Positions 1-10,139 of a stretch of 64,000 nucleotides of DNA are shown one piece after another. How positions within the stretch are numbered: the first letter of the stretch is position 1; each line of letters starts with the position of its first letter. The DNA comes from Rhynchopus euleeides. Its lineage: Eukaryota; Euglenozoa; Diplonemea; Diplonemida; Diplonemidae. Both the position numbers and the translations under genes were made by a program. The stretch covers positions 496,001 through 560,000 of the forward strand of contig OY723260.1 of the NCBI GenBank assembly GCA_963210315.1, given 5' to 3'. Under the pieces are notes generated by a model. That model saw only the letters and a list, made by a program, of their open reading frames with translations. It had not been told where the DNA came from and ran no database searches.

Positions 1-967
1 GGACGAAGCAGGCGAAGAATATCATCAATACGTACCCGAGCACCAGCACCGACATGTCGTCATCGATGGCAGAGTTAGCAGCTTCCGTCTCCTCGGCACG
101 GGTGGATACCTCGAGCTCGAACCCCTGCCACCGCGCCTCAGCTTTGAAGGAGGCGAGGAAAGCGTCCACGACACCGAGCTCAAATTCATGCGTCTCCTGG
201 TCGTAAACATCACTCGACTTGCGGCTGTTCTTCAGAGAAAGATCCATACGCACAGCACGTGCCGACGTGATGACGTCGTTCTCCGTCACCAGCCCCACCT
301 GCGAGAGGTAGTAAGACAGGGGCGGCCCGGCAGGCTCGTTCGCAGCCCACAGAGAGGCGTTGTTCACAGCACGCAGCACGTGGGCATCGGTGTAGACCCC
401 TAAGTTGAAGTCATTCTCGAAGAGAAGCAGTGGCCCATTCATCCGCTTGCACTGGCTGATGTCAGTGGCCGACAGGTCCAACGCCTCAAACGGGAAGTAC
501 GACCTGGCACACACAGAGGCGAAAGTGTGCCCCCCGAAGCCCGGCGAATGTATAATCGCGTCGTGGATCTTCTGCAGAAATGCGAACGCTTTGGCTGACA
601 GCGCCTGGTTGAAGTTGGACACCAGGATCACCGTCACACGGCGGTCCTCCCGCCCAAACACACCAGTGGTGTAGTCCTGCTCGTCAATCGCACGGCTCCC
701 CTCTGGGGCAAACAGCTTCGCCCCATCTTCCTCCTCCTCCATGACCCAGATGCCCTGCGCCATGATGGCCGTCAGCACCACCACACCGCCGATCATCATC
801 CCTGGGTGGTACACGGCAAACCAGGCCACCTTTGTGAACAGACCCTGCAGCCCCGTGTGGATGGCGTGCGACACCTTGTCCAGGGCAGACAGCGACTCAC
901 CTCCACCCGCGCTGGCGGTTTCCATATTCTCGATACCCTTCGACCGACCAGTGTTCGACACCTCCAT
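1..967 (-). CDS. Patched-like RND membrane protein, copy A (C-terminal part beyond window edge)
   Basis: This is the amino-terminal ~322 residues of a Patched/RND-type transporter-like protein; the gene runs off the left edge. Translation from the ATG at 967 gives a short Ser/Gly-rich leader, then a first membrane segment (HPGMMIGGVVVLTAIMAQG), then the large extracellular loop, ending in the second membrane segment (SVLVLGYVLMIFF). From the first membrane segment onward it is almost identical to the complete gene at 6781-9951, at DNA level too (1-900 matches about 8811-9707). It is therefore a recent tandem duplicate with the SPRY gene between the copies. The leader differs: copy A lacks the Gly-Pro-Gln repeats of copy B. 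Family members move or sense sterols and other lipids; that function is inferred from the family. No upstream in-frame ATG is present. Confidence 0.8.
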   Translation of the reverse strand, partial: MEVSNTGRSKGIENMETASAGGGESLSALDKVSHAIHTGLQGLFTKVAWFAVYHPGMMIGGVVVLTAIMAQGIWVMEEEEDGAKLFAPEGSRAIDEQDYTTGVFGREDRRVTVILVSNFNQALSAKAFAFLQKIHDAIIHSPGFGGHTFASVCARSYFPFEALDLSATDISQCKRMNGPLLLFENDFNLGVYTDAHVLRAVNNASLWAANEPAGPPLSYYLSQVGLVTENDVITSARAVRMDLSLKNSRKSSDVYDQETHEFELGVVDAFLASFKAEARWQGFELEVSTRAEETEAANSAIDDDMSVLVLGYVLMIFFACFV

Positions 968-1615
968 CCTGCCCACACCTCTCGCCGGCTGTGCGAATGA
1001 GTCCACCCCCTCCCCGCCAGATGCGCCGCTCAGCACCACCGGTGGCGGGGGTGCGTGTCGTTGGAGTTGGGGTGCGGAGACGGTGGGGCACCCCCTTCCC
1101 CTCTAGACGCAGGCAGTGGACCTGAGATGCAGTGGCGCAATCAGCCTGTGTGACAAGGCATGTGTGGTGCAGGGGAAATGGGGGGTGGCGGAAGGATCAG
1201 GCAATGGCGGTCGCGAATAATAATAAATGTTTATGACGCGGCGGGGGAGGGGGGTGTGGCCATCCTTGTCCTCAGGCATGCCCCCCTGTTCACTTCCAGC
1301 ACACTTCTCCTCTGTACTTCTGAGCTAAGCTCCTCCCCAGTTGGTGTAAATGTCGTCAGTGGGGGCGGATCCTTGATGTAGCAGATATGTCGGCTTGACC
1401 CCACCCCCTCCTCCCACCTGACCCCACATGTCTTCTATTGTCGAGCGATTGGAGGGCCTTCGTTCAGATGTGCAGGAAAGTGGCAATGAGTGAGCCGCCT
1501 CACAAAACTGGATTGCGTCCGCAATGTGAAAAGCAAGGCGAAGCGTCCTTTCGACGAAGTTCTGTGGAAAAAACCGGAAAAGGGGGGTGTTAGAAAAGCG
1601 CCAAGGGTTATGTTA

Positions 1616-2924
1616 CTGGGGGGGGTCAAATAATTGTAACCCCTACGATTATTTAGCGACGCGGTCTGTATAAATCGGGTGTCCCAAAATTTACAAATTT
1701 TCAACGGTGGTGAATAATCGTAGGGGTTACGATTATTCACTTTTGGCAAAAATTTACCCGTTTTGCTGTTCAGAATGTCAATTGGTGGGGTGGGGGTGGG
1801 TGTGGGTCGCATTCTCGGCCTGTCTCACCGGCGTTCCGTGCACACAGCAACAGCACCGGTGGAAACTGGCCATAGCACCCCGGTGGGCCACCAGGAGGGG
1901 AGGGACCCGGAGAGAGGCGCTTGAGTCATCCAGATGGGCACACGGTGGGGTCCGACACCCGATGTCGGACCCTGTGGGTTACCCGTTTTTTAGGTACCCT
2001 CCACACCCAGTGCGCGCTCGACCGTCGAATGGTTTTTCTGGTCCCGTGCACTTCCCTGCCTGCCACACCACCCCCTCGACCCCATCCCCAGCACCAGAGC
2101 GTCGTTGGCTGGCGTGCGCGGGGCACGCGTCGAATACCGATGACGGGGCCTGTGTTCCTGGGGCGCTGACGAGGTCCGAAGGGATTGACGCCTTGGCTCA
2201 GTCCTTACGTTTGGATGAGGGCGTGGTTTTTGACGTAGCGGGAGCCCTCAAGAATACAGCACAGCTGCACCTGCTCTTGCGCCGTCTCCAGTTCGCATAG
2301 TCCCTTCGTATGACGGTGACTGGGAGCCCTGGCTGTCCCGATCTATTTCAATGACTGTATCAGTTTCCAGCCTAGTTCCCATGCTTGGGTGCTTGGCTCG
2401 GGTGCACCCTTCGAGGTGGTACAGAGAATGCAAAGAGAGTCCACAGGGGGGTCTGGGGGGCGGAGCCCCCCAGCCGCCGGAGGCCACGGTAGTGGACATC
2501 TGTTCCTTGTGGGGTACAGTTTCTGGACTGTGTCCATCTTCCTGAGGTTGCGTATGGGCCACCCCAGAATTTTGGTGCCCCCCCCCAGGCTCACCTCACT
2601 GGCAGGGAACCTGGGGGCGGGGGGGCCTCAAACCATACTCTCTTCCACCCATTAAACTCGGGGCATGTGTGCTCCGACATGTGGGGTGACTCAATCACTG
2701 GTCTATGACGACCGATTCTCCACTTTGTACAGCCTGAGTGGTATCCCTGCTGTTCCTGTTGCTTGATCCTCTGGGGAAAAGTCAGAAATTTGGCCAAAAG
2801 TGAATAATCGTAACCCCTACGATTATTCAAAACAAATTTACGTATAAATGGCCCAGAAAATGTTGTACAATTAATCGCCCCCTTACGATTATTCGACTAC
2901 TTACGATTAATTGCCCCCCCCCAG
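1616..2924. mobile_element. TA-bounded inverted-repeat element (1.3 kb, non-autonomous)
   Basis: The ends are inverted copies beginning CTGGGGGGGG, each preceded or followed by TA (1614-1615 and 2925-2926). Inside, an inverted subterminal block around GAATAATCGTA and its complement TACGATTATTC occurs at about 1708-1755 and 2785-2830. No transposase is visible. One copy of the dispersed GC palindrome lies inside at 2446-2494. The end structure matches the element at 22795-23268. Confidence 0.6.
2446..2494 (+). repeat. Dispersed ~49-bp GC palindrome repeat, single copy
   Basis: The core is GGGGGGCGGAGCCCCCC inside a unit that ends GCCGCCGGAGGCCACGGTAG. The same unit occurs ten more times in the window. 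The downstream spacer (ACATCTGTTCCTTG) also matches the spacers of the paired copies, but no second copy follows here. Confidence 0.85.
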
Positions 2925-3270
2925 TAAAATAGACAAGGCGTTATTTGTGCGCCAAATCCGGGCAAATAACAAAAATCAACACCGCAGCCTGAGGAGGTTG
3001 GATTTGTTGCCCAAAGCGCTGCCTACTATCTTTTTGACACTGACAGGAGCCCTGTTGCCGTAGAAAGCCGCAATCATAGAGGCAAAGCGGTGCAGGGATT
3101 AGGCAACGGAGAGAGGGGGCGAGGGAAATTCCCTCCCACACACACACACAACACATGCAAGAGTTGACCTCCCTTACACAGGCACAAGCTGTACCGGGTT
3201 CTGCAGAAGAAGGTGAGGGCTGGGACCGCCGTGCTCCGCCAGCACCCCCGTCCCCCACTCCACCACCACA

Positions 3271-5595
3271 TCAGAACTGGTTCACATAGGGTACATAGCT
3301 CTCCGGTGGAAACCGGAAGGGCTCTGAGAACACAAAGGTAACCTTCGGCTTCTGCCTCAGATTCGGCGAGAAGAGGGTCGCACACGGGGCGACGTGAAAC
3401 GACGGCTGCCTGTCCAGCTCCACATCGGTCGCCCGCCCCACCGCCACCCCATTCTTGGTGAAGCTGCAGAGGCCGGCAGTCTGATCCAACAGCACTCCGA
3501 CAACATCCCCCGTTGCCAGCGTCACCCCGGCATCCTCGGACATGCCCTTCGTGTGGAGCATCCCATCGGATGTGAAGGCACATCCATACATGCCCGTCTC
3601 ACTGGGGCAGAGCCCAGTGAGACGCGCAGACCCTGCCTGAAACAGCTTCCGGCTCGCAGGGGTCTCCACAGCGGAGCTCGCCAGGGTGCATGCCGTGACC
3701 CGGACAGCCTCGATCCCGATGGAGCAGAAGCTCCCCAGAAACCTGTCGAGCTTGTCGATCGACACCTCGAAGTAGCAGCACCCCCATGCGTCGTGCTCCC
3801 GCCTCCCGTGCGACGCGACCGCCGTTGCAAACCTCCCCTGCTGCAGGAGCTCCACAGCCAGCCCTGCTGGGGACAGCCCTAGAGAAGATGTGGACGCAGG
3901 GGTGGACACCATCCGAACCTTCGTATCAGGCGAGCCGTTCGCTTCGCCTCTCTCCCGCAAATCCACCTCCGCTGTGATAGCGCGGCGGAAGGCTCGGAGG
4001 GCGGCGGGGGCTCCTGGCCTTGCCGCTTCCTTCGACCTCTCCACAAGCTCTGCGGTGCCGAGGTGTTTCAGCTCTGCCTCAAATGATGTCAGCCGTGCGG
4101 CATACTCCTTATTGAGGAGTGCGCAGGGCAGAGCGGAGGAGTCCGGATCCTGCAGCAGAAGGAGCAGCACCCCCAGCTCCAGCTTCGACAGGACGTGCAT
4201 CAGGGTTGCCGATCGGATCAGCTCGCAGGCCATCGCGCGGGAGGGCGGCAGCCGCTGCCTCGCCCCTCCAACAGGAGAGCCACTCTGTGCCGCCAATGCC
4301 TCCTCCTCCGCAGCAGAGCCTGGGGGGTCCCCTCCGGGGGCGGGTCGCAGCTTGCCCAGCACCCCCTGGCTCCCGGAGGAGGCGGGGTGCTGCAGGAAAG
4401 GCAGCGGGTTTGACGCGATGGACTCCACGAGGGACATCCGCACGGATCCCGCCTGGAGGATTTCCGAGAGGATGAGGAGGCGGGGCACCGAGCTGGGTTT
4501 GTGCAGGTTGGAGAGCGTTGAGGTTATGTTTGATATCTCATCCTTCAGGGCGTCGATGCTCCGCACCGTCTCATCGAATGCGGTGTAGAGCCTGCGGAGC
4601 TGCCCCTGCTGTGTCGCGAAAAGAGTTTCGACTTCAACAAGTTTTGTGCTGTACCTCTCATGGACTAGAGCCTCCTGCCGTTTCACATGCGATGCATACA
4701 GCGCGCGGAGTGAGGATATATCGCTCTCCAGAGCGGAGCTGCAGGCAGATCGGAGGTTCTCCAGCTCGGAGACCCGCATCGCCTCGATTGCCCCGCACAC
4801 CGCATCCCTCGCTGCGGTTTGCTGCCCGCAGACCTCATCCCAGAGGTCCGCTTCTGAGCTGGTGAGGCTGTCGAGTGTGTCCTGAAGCCCCTGCCTGGCC
4901 TTATCCAGGTCGGGTGCGGAGATGAGGTTCACAAACTGCTGGACTGTTGCGGAGGCGCATGCCCCATACACGTCACACTCAGGCAGCGGTGTCAGCGAGT
5001 GGAGGAGCTCCAGGCGGGGGATCCCGTTTGGCCCGGGGGGTGGCTTTCCGGAGGATTCGAACTCTGCTGCGGCTCGGAGGCTGTGGGTGCTGAGAATGGT
5101 GCTGTTGGCTGGCACAGTCTTGCCGTCGTCGCAGAGTATTTCCATGTCGTGCGCGGGCAGGTCGCGGCGGCGTGTGTAGGCGGGTTTTCCGGTGAGGGTG
5201 CTGTTCCACACATCGCATCTGTCGTCTTTCAGCCCAGTGCTGCTGAGACTCTTCAGAATAAGCTTATACCGTGTGGCAATCCCCCGGTCCCCACCTGCCT
5301 TCATCTGGGAGATTCTCCCCCTCAGCAGCTCCGGAGTTGCCTCCTTGTTGAAGAGTGTGGGCTGTGCAGCGGCGGCCCGAGCGTATTCCTCGGAGATTTC
5401 TTCGTCGAACTGCTGTGCCATGTCGCATTGCACCAGCAGCCCGTCCTCCTCGAGACTCCATATGTCCGCACAGGGGTCGCCCGGGCCATACAGAGGTGCC
5501 GTGTGAAAGCCGTGGAGAATCGACACGCTGAACCGGGTGCAGTGCCGGGAATCCTCTTCCATCGCATACAGGTCGTAGGTGCGTGGGGGGGACAT
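3271..5595 (-). CDS. SPRY-domain protein with central coiled coil
   Basis: A single-exon gene for about 774 residues. I chose the ATG at 5595 (MSPPRTYDLYAME) because the open frame further upstream crosses a long G-run and low-complexity Pro/Ser sequence. The C-terminal ~180 residues form a SPRY domain: YFEVSIDKL, then GMYGCAFTSDG, then GDVVGVLLDQTAGLCSFTKNG, ending in KVTFVFSEPFRFP. SPRY domains are protein-interaction modules. The middle (about residues 230-400) is rich in heptad-like Leu/Glu and probably forms a coiled coil. Around residues 150-190, LCDDGKTVPANSTILSTHS weakly resembles the start of a BTB fold, but I do not rely on it. The gene lies between the two Patched-like copies in the same orientation. 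Its partner is unknown; a scaffold or E3-adaptor role is only a guess. Confidence 0.8.
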   Translation of the reverse strand: MSPPRTYDLYAMEEDSRHCTRFSVSILHGFHTAPLYGPGDPCADIWSLEEDGLLVQCDMAQQFDEEISEEYARAAAAQPTLFNKEATPELLRGRISQMKAGGDRGIATRYKLILKSLSSTGLKDDRCDVWNSTLTGKPAYTRRRDLPAHDMEILCDDGKTVPANSTILSTHSLRAAAEFESSGKPPPGPNGIPRLELLHSLTPLPECDVYGACASATVQQFVNLISAPDLDKARQGLQDTLDSLTSSEADLWDEVCGQQTAARDAVCGAIEAMRVSELENLRSACSSALESDISSLRALYASHVKRQEALVHERYSTKLVEVETLFATQQGQLRRLYTAFDETVRSIDALKDEISNITSTLSNLHKPSSVPRLLILSEILQAGSVRMSLVESIASNPLPFLQHPASSGSQGVLGKLRPAPGGDPPGSAAEEEALAAQSGSPVGGARQRLPPSRAMACELIRSATLMHVLSKLELGVLLLLLQDPDSSALPCALLNKEYAARLTSFEAELKHLGTAELVERSKEAARPGAPAALRAFRRAITAEVDLRERGEANGSPDTKVRMVSTPASTSSLGLSPAGLAVELLQQGRFATAVASHGRREHDAWGCCYFEVSIDKLDRFLGSFCSIGIEAVRVTACTLASSAVETPASRKLFQAGSARLTGLCPSETGMYGCAFTSDGMLHTKGMSEDAGVTLATGDVVGVLLDQTAGLCSFTKNGVAVGRATDVELDRQPSFHVAPCATLFSPNLRQKPKVTFVFSEPFRFPPESYVPYVNQF

Positions 5596-6780
5596 ATTGT
5601 GTGCTTCTCCGGGAGAGTGAGTGAGAGAGAGAGGGGGGGGGGGGGGGTGGGAGCTGCCCCGCACACCACTTCCCCTCCTGCCCCCCCACCTTCTGAGATT
5701 GCCAGGTCCCAAGCTGAATAGAGGCTGGGTGATGGGGAGCTTCCTGCGTTGCTTGGGACAGGGTCCGGCGGAGCGGGGTGTGTTTGTGGCGCACAAATCA
5801 ACACCATTTGCCTCCTTGACTGAAAAGCCGGACCTGATTGCCTTGTGCCCCATGCCCTCCTTCGTTGCGTGAGGCAAAGGCTTGGGGGGAAAAAATAAAA
5901 CAGCGTCCTTTCCTGCCACCTCTGCTGGCTGCCGATTGACGGCAGGGGATGTGGGTCGGTGTGGGGGTGGGATGGGGTACCACCGCCCTCCGTGCTCAAT
6001 ACTGTGTCTGTGCCGGTGCCCTACTCCGTGAAGGCACCCGCTTCTCCTGCAGTGCAGAGCGAAGGTCTGCCGAGACCCCCCCCCCCCCCTCTCTCTCTCT
6101 GCTGTTAAAGGCTGCCCACACAAAACCTCCGCGGGTCGCTATGGGTGTTGCGTGGGTGCACTAAAAGGGAAGAAGAGCCTGGGTTTTGTTTGTCAACCCG
6201 AGCGGCAGTGTGATGTGGCCCCTGTGAAGGGCGTTTGCTGTGAAGAGGCGGTTTTCGTGTTGCCCCATCTCAAAACACACTGCGCGCGCGGTGCGCTCCC
6301 ACTTTGACTCTTTTTTGCTGTGAAAAGCAAGCTTTTGAGGGGAAAAAGGACAATAATGCGTTGCAGGGTAAGGGTGCGCCGTCTGCCCTCCCAACCACAC
6401 GAATCTGCACACAGGGTGCTTGCGGCTGTGGCTGGTCTCCTCTCGGCATGGCGGTGCCACCCGTGTGTGGTTCTTTCGAGTCTCAGACATACCACCGAGC
6501 AGACACGAAGACTCAGAGCCAGAAGATCTATAATACCATACCAGATTGATACTCTCCCATTAGACCTGCGCAAAACTGCGTTGGGGCACCTGCGATGAAC
6601 TTCATGAAGTGGTGGATTCCGGCGAGCTTCACCACCAGGCTTGAAGGGTGGTCTCTCTGGGCATAATATTGGTGGAAGCTGCCAATCCGGAAGGAAACAC
6701 TGAAGCGCTGCCCGATGGACGAGGGCCAAGGGCCCGAGGAAACATCTTCTATGTCTTCAAAAGTGGTTCAACTACATTTA
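5596..6780. other. Intergenic region between SPRY gene and Patched-like copy B
   Basis: No gene is supported here. It holds C/G homopolymers (5636-5648 and about 6080) and a short segment at about 6240-6350 (TGCGCGC then TTTTTTGCTGTG) that recurs diverged at about 29920-29990. Confidence 0.6.
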
Positions 6781-9700
6781 TCACTGGACTACTTCAACCT
6801 TAGTGGAAGGATCGTAAGAAGCAACAGCGACCTGCCAAAAACGCGGGTCAAGAGGATTCATGCGAGGAACCTCTTCGAGGGGGGTTGCACCGAGGCGGGC
6901 TTGTGGGCCGATGAGTGACAGCAGGATGGGCAGCACCAGGACACCGAACCACAGGCCGAAGACAATGATCAAAAAGAACATGCGGATGAAGACCTGGAAC
7001 ACGTACGACTTGGCAAAGATTAGAGGTGACACGGCGATGAAGGTGGACATCCCGCCGTTCAGCACTGCAGGTGCAATCTTCCACATGCTGTATGCTGCAC
7101 GCTGTGCCTTGGCAGAGTGCCCTGCCACCGGGTTTGCAGACACAGTTAAGAATGCGCTGGCGATGTGCACGCTGTAGTCGACAGCGAGACCGATTGCCAC
7201 CACGATGCAGATGATTGATATGCCATTCACATCAACACCAATCCATGTCATATACCCCAGCATGCACACATCGACACAGCCAACCGTGAAGACGACAAGT
7301 GCCCCTGTTGCGAAGCTTGCCTCAAGAAGGGACACAATCACCAGCACGCAGACAGCAGCCACCCCGACGTTTCGCGTGATCTCCTGGAAGAAGATTGCAT
7401 ATGCTTCCCAGAAGAGGAACATCCTCGTGAAGGGGAACGCATCGTAAGGATCTGTTGTGCTGCGGAGGTCACGGAGACAGTCGACAGCCTCCTCCCCGTC
7501 GTCCAGCGGGCCACCCACAATCACGAAGGACACACGGGTGGCAAGCAGTGTCGATGCGGGGTTGGTGCTGTCCACCCACGCAACACTCCGGGTGTACTTC
7601 ACAGCACTCGGGGGCCCGGTGCGCGACAGCCACTGCTTCAGCAGAGGGTAGAACTGGTCGGGGTGCACAAGGGTGTAGCCCGGAGGTGCTGATGCGTCCA
7701 GGCTCTGCGGATAGGTGGTGCTGACCCACGCTTGGAACACGAGCAGCCATGAGTCGACCGAACCAGGAACCACCCACTTGTTGGCACCGAGGGCTCGGCA
7801 GCTGTCCACCAGCAGCTTCTGTGATGTGGGGTAGTCCAGCGTCTTGCTGATCAGCTGGGCAGGCAGCGTCTTTCCCCCAAAGTACTCTGACCGCAGTGCG
7901 ATGACGTCACGATAGTGGTGCCCGTCGGGGGCGAACCACTCCGTGTTGTAGTTCATCTTCACCTCGATGCAGCCCCACACACCCATAGCAAGCAGCAGTC
8001 CTGTCACAGCCAGCACGGCTATCTTCCACACATTTGAGCCCAGCAGGAGGTTGGGGAGCTGCTCGCCTGCCAGCTTGTGCAGCAGCCCACGGTTCGTCTC
8101 GTTGACAGGTTCGTCCTTGTGTGCGACACACAGCTGCCCGCACCACCCGTCGTGGTCGTCAGCATGTGCACAGCAGATGAGGTCGCGTCGATTTGCCGCC
8201 TGCCGCTCGCTGTCGAGGTAGGCAATGGACACGAAGAATGTCACCTGGAAGACAAAGTCGAACAGGATACCCACAGTTGCGTAGTAGCAGAACATCTGCA
8301 GTGCAGGCATCACTGTGGAGCTCCCAGCAAGGAAGGCCACGAGGTCCGTGACAGAGGTGACAGTGATGGCGGGCCCCGCATGTTGTAGTGCCTTGATCAT
8401 GCGGGTCTTCATGTCACGCTCGTTGGCAAAGTCACACCAGGAGTCCATGATCACAAAGGTGTCGTCGATGCCCACGCCAAGCAGCACTAAGATCAACACC
8501 TGCACTACAGAATTGAACTTGAGTCCAATATACCAGCACAGGCCGTACGCAGTTAATGTCGACATGCCTGTGCAGGGTGTGGTGGTGTGGTGCGTGGTGT
8601 GGAAAGGAGCTGTGGCAGTGTGAAGGTGCTGAATGAGGCCGCCCAATACCCTGGACAAAGAATGTGACGTGGCATGTGAGAGCCGCCTTGGCCATGGCTC
8701 GACAGAATGATGAATGATGGCGGCGGGTGCATGCATACCTACGGAGCACACAGATGCCAACCCCAGCACAGAGTGCGAATACTTAGCACGGGCACGGGAC
8801 AGGACGAAGCAGGTGAAGAATATCATCAATACGTACCCGAGCACCAGCACCGACATGTCGTCAGCGATGGCAGAGTTAGAAGCTTCAAGCACCTCGGCAT
8901 ATGTGACAATCTCTATCTCGAACCCGTGGCTCCGCGCAGAAGGTTTGAAGGAGGCGAGCAACGCGTCTACGACACCGAGCTCAAATTCGTGGGTCTCCTG
9001 GTCGTAAACATCATCCCCCTCGCGGTCGTTCTTCAGAGAAAGATCCATACGCACAGCACGTGCCGACGTGATGACGTCGTCCTCCGTCACCAGTCCCACC
9101 TGCGAGAGGTAGTAAGACAGGGGCGGCCCGGCAGGCTCGTTCGCAGCCCACAGAGAGGCGTTGTTCACAGCACGCAGCACGTCGGCATCGGTGTAGACCC
9201 CTGAGTTGAAGTCATTCTCGAAGAGAAGCAGTGGCCCACTCATCTGCTTGCACTGGCTGATGTCGGCGTCCGATGTGTTCGACACCTCAAACGGGAAGTA
9301 CGACCTGGCACATACAGAGGCGAAGGTGTGCCCCCCAAAGCCCGGCGAATAGAGAATCGCGTCGTGGATATTCTGCAGAAATGCGAACGCGCTGGCAGAC
9401 AGCGCCTGGTCCAATCTGGACACCAGGATCACCGTCACACGGCGGTCCCCCCACCCAAACACACCAGTGGTATAGTCCCGCTCGTCAATCGCACGGCTCC
9501 CCACAGGGGCAAACAGCTTCGTGGGATCCTCCTCCTTCTCCATGACCCAGATGCCCTGCGCCATGATGGCCGTCAGCACCACCACACCGCCGATCATCAT
9601 CCCTGGGTGGTACACGGCAAACCAGGCCACCTTTGTGAACAGACCCTGCAGCCCCGTGTGGATGGCGTGCGACACCTTGTCCAGGGCAGACAGCGTCCCC

Positions 9701-9951
9701 CCCCCACCCGCGCTGGTGGCTCCGGTGCCCTCCACCCTCTGCGGACAGCCTGCGCCGGCAATGCCGAAGTACTCCACCTCCTGCGGCCCACCCACACTGG
9801 CGGCGCCACTGTTCTCCCTCACCTGTGGCCTGTCGAGTGCTGCCACACCTGCCCCAGCCGCAACGGCGGTGCCGGAGCCCTCAACCGCCTGCGGCCCGCC
9901 GAGATCTGACATCTCCATACCGCCCCCCGCCCGATGTGCGGATGGGTCCAT
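6781..9951 (-). CDS. Patched-like RND membrane protein, copy B (complete, one intron)
   Basis: After removing the intron 8568-8738 the product is about 999 residues. I chose the ATG at 9951 (MDPSAHRAGGGME). The first ~100 residues hold four loose repeats of the type GGPQxVExxG. Membrane segment 1 and a large loop follow, then a sterol-sensing-type bundle containing VLLGVGIDDTFVIMDSW, a second large loop, and the second bundle with AIGLAVDYSVHIASAF. The two Asp-containing motifs (GIDD and GxxVDYS) are the proton-relay positions of RND/Patched proteins, so a 12-pass lipid or sterol transporter or sensor at a membrane is likely. The open frame continues through the intron, which would add 57 unrelated residues inside the membrane bundle. 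Copy A at 1-967 is a near-identical paralogue. Confidence 0.88.
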   Translation of the reverse strand: MDPSAHRAGGGMEMSDLGGPQAVEGSGTAVAAGAGVAALDRPQVRENSGAASVGGPQEVEYFGIAGAGCPQRVEGTGATSAGGGGTLSALDKVSHAIHTGLQGLFTKVAWFAVYHPGMMIGGVVVLTAIMAQGIWVMEKEEDPTKLFAPVGSRAIDERDYTTGVFGWGDRRVTVILVSRLDQALSASAFAFLQNIHDAILYSPGFGGHTFASVCARSYFPFEVSNTSDADISQCKQMSGPLLLFENDFNSGVYTDADVLRAVNNASLWAANEPAGPPLSYYLSQVGLVTEDDVITSARAVRMDLSLKNDREGDDVYDQETHEFELGVVDALLASFKPSARSHGFEIEIVTYAEVLEASNSAIADDMSVLVLGYVLMIFFTCFVLSRARAKYSHSVLGLASVCSVGMHAPAAIIHHSVEPWPRRLSHATSHSLSRVLGGLIQHLHTATAPFHTTHHTTTPCTGMSTLTAYGLCWYIGLKFNSVVQVLILVLLGVGIDDTFVIMDSWCDFANERDMKTRMIKALQHAGPAITVTSVTDLVAFLAGSSTVMPALQMFCYYATVGILFDFVFQVTFFVSIAYLDSERQAANRRDLICCAHADDHDGWCGQLCVAHKDEPVNETNRGLLHKLAGEQLPNLLLGSNVWKIAVLAVTGLLLAMGVWGCIEVKMNYNTEWFAPDGHHYRDVIALRSEYFGGKTLPAQLISKTLDYPTSQKLLVDSCRALGANKWVVPGSVDSWLLVFQAWVSTTYPQSLDASAPPGYTLVHPDQFYPLLKQWLSRTGPPSAVKYTRSVAWVDSTNPASTLLATRVSFVIVGGPLDDGEEAVDCLRDLRSTTDPYDAFPFTRMFLFWEAYAIFFQEITRNVGVAAVCVLVIVSLLEASFATGALVVFTVGCVDVCMLGYMTWIGVDVNGISIICIVVAIGLAVDYSVHIASAFLTVSANPVAGHSAKAQRAAYSMWKIAPAVLNGGMSTFIAVSPLIFAKSYVFQVFIRMFFLIIVFGLWFGVLVLPILLSLIGPQARLGATPLEEVPRMNPLDPRFWQVAVASYDPSTKVEVVQ
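8568..8738 (-). other. Spliceosomal intron, 171 nt, in-frame and stop-free
   Basis: The donor is GTATGCATG after a codon position 1 G and the acceptor is CTGCACAG before GCATGTCGAC. Removing it joins SVCSVG to MSTLTAYGLCWY, the usual sterol-sensing-domain continuity. The length is a multiple of three and there is no stop, so it is invisible to simple ORF finding. Confidence 0.85.
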
Positions 9952-10139
9952 CCCCCCTCCCGCCAGCTGCGCTGCTAAGCACCGGGTGGCGGGGGGTGTG
10001 GCGGGTGTGTGGGGTGGAGGGTGGGGTGCTGTCAAGCAGGGCAAAGGAAAGGTGCAGAGAATCAGAGAGGGTCGGGCCACTCAGCAGTTCACCCTTCAGA
10101 GGAGAAATCGTGTGTCCCGCATCTGGCGCTGTGTGAGCC

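Noticed and set aside
5040..5062. B-box-like GAGTTCGAATCC suggesting a tRNA
   Set aside because: It lies inside the SPRY gene reading frame and no A-box or cloverleaf can be built around it.
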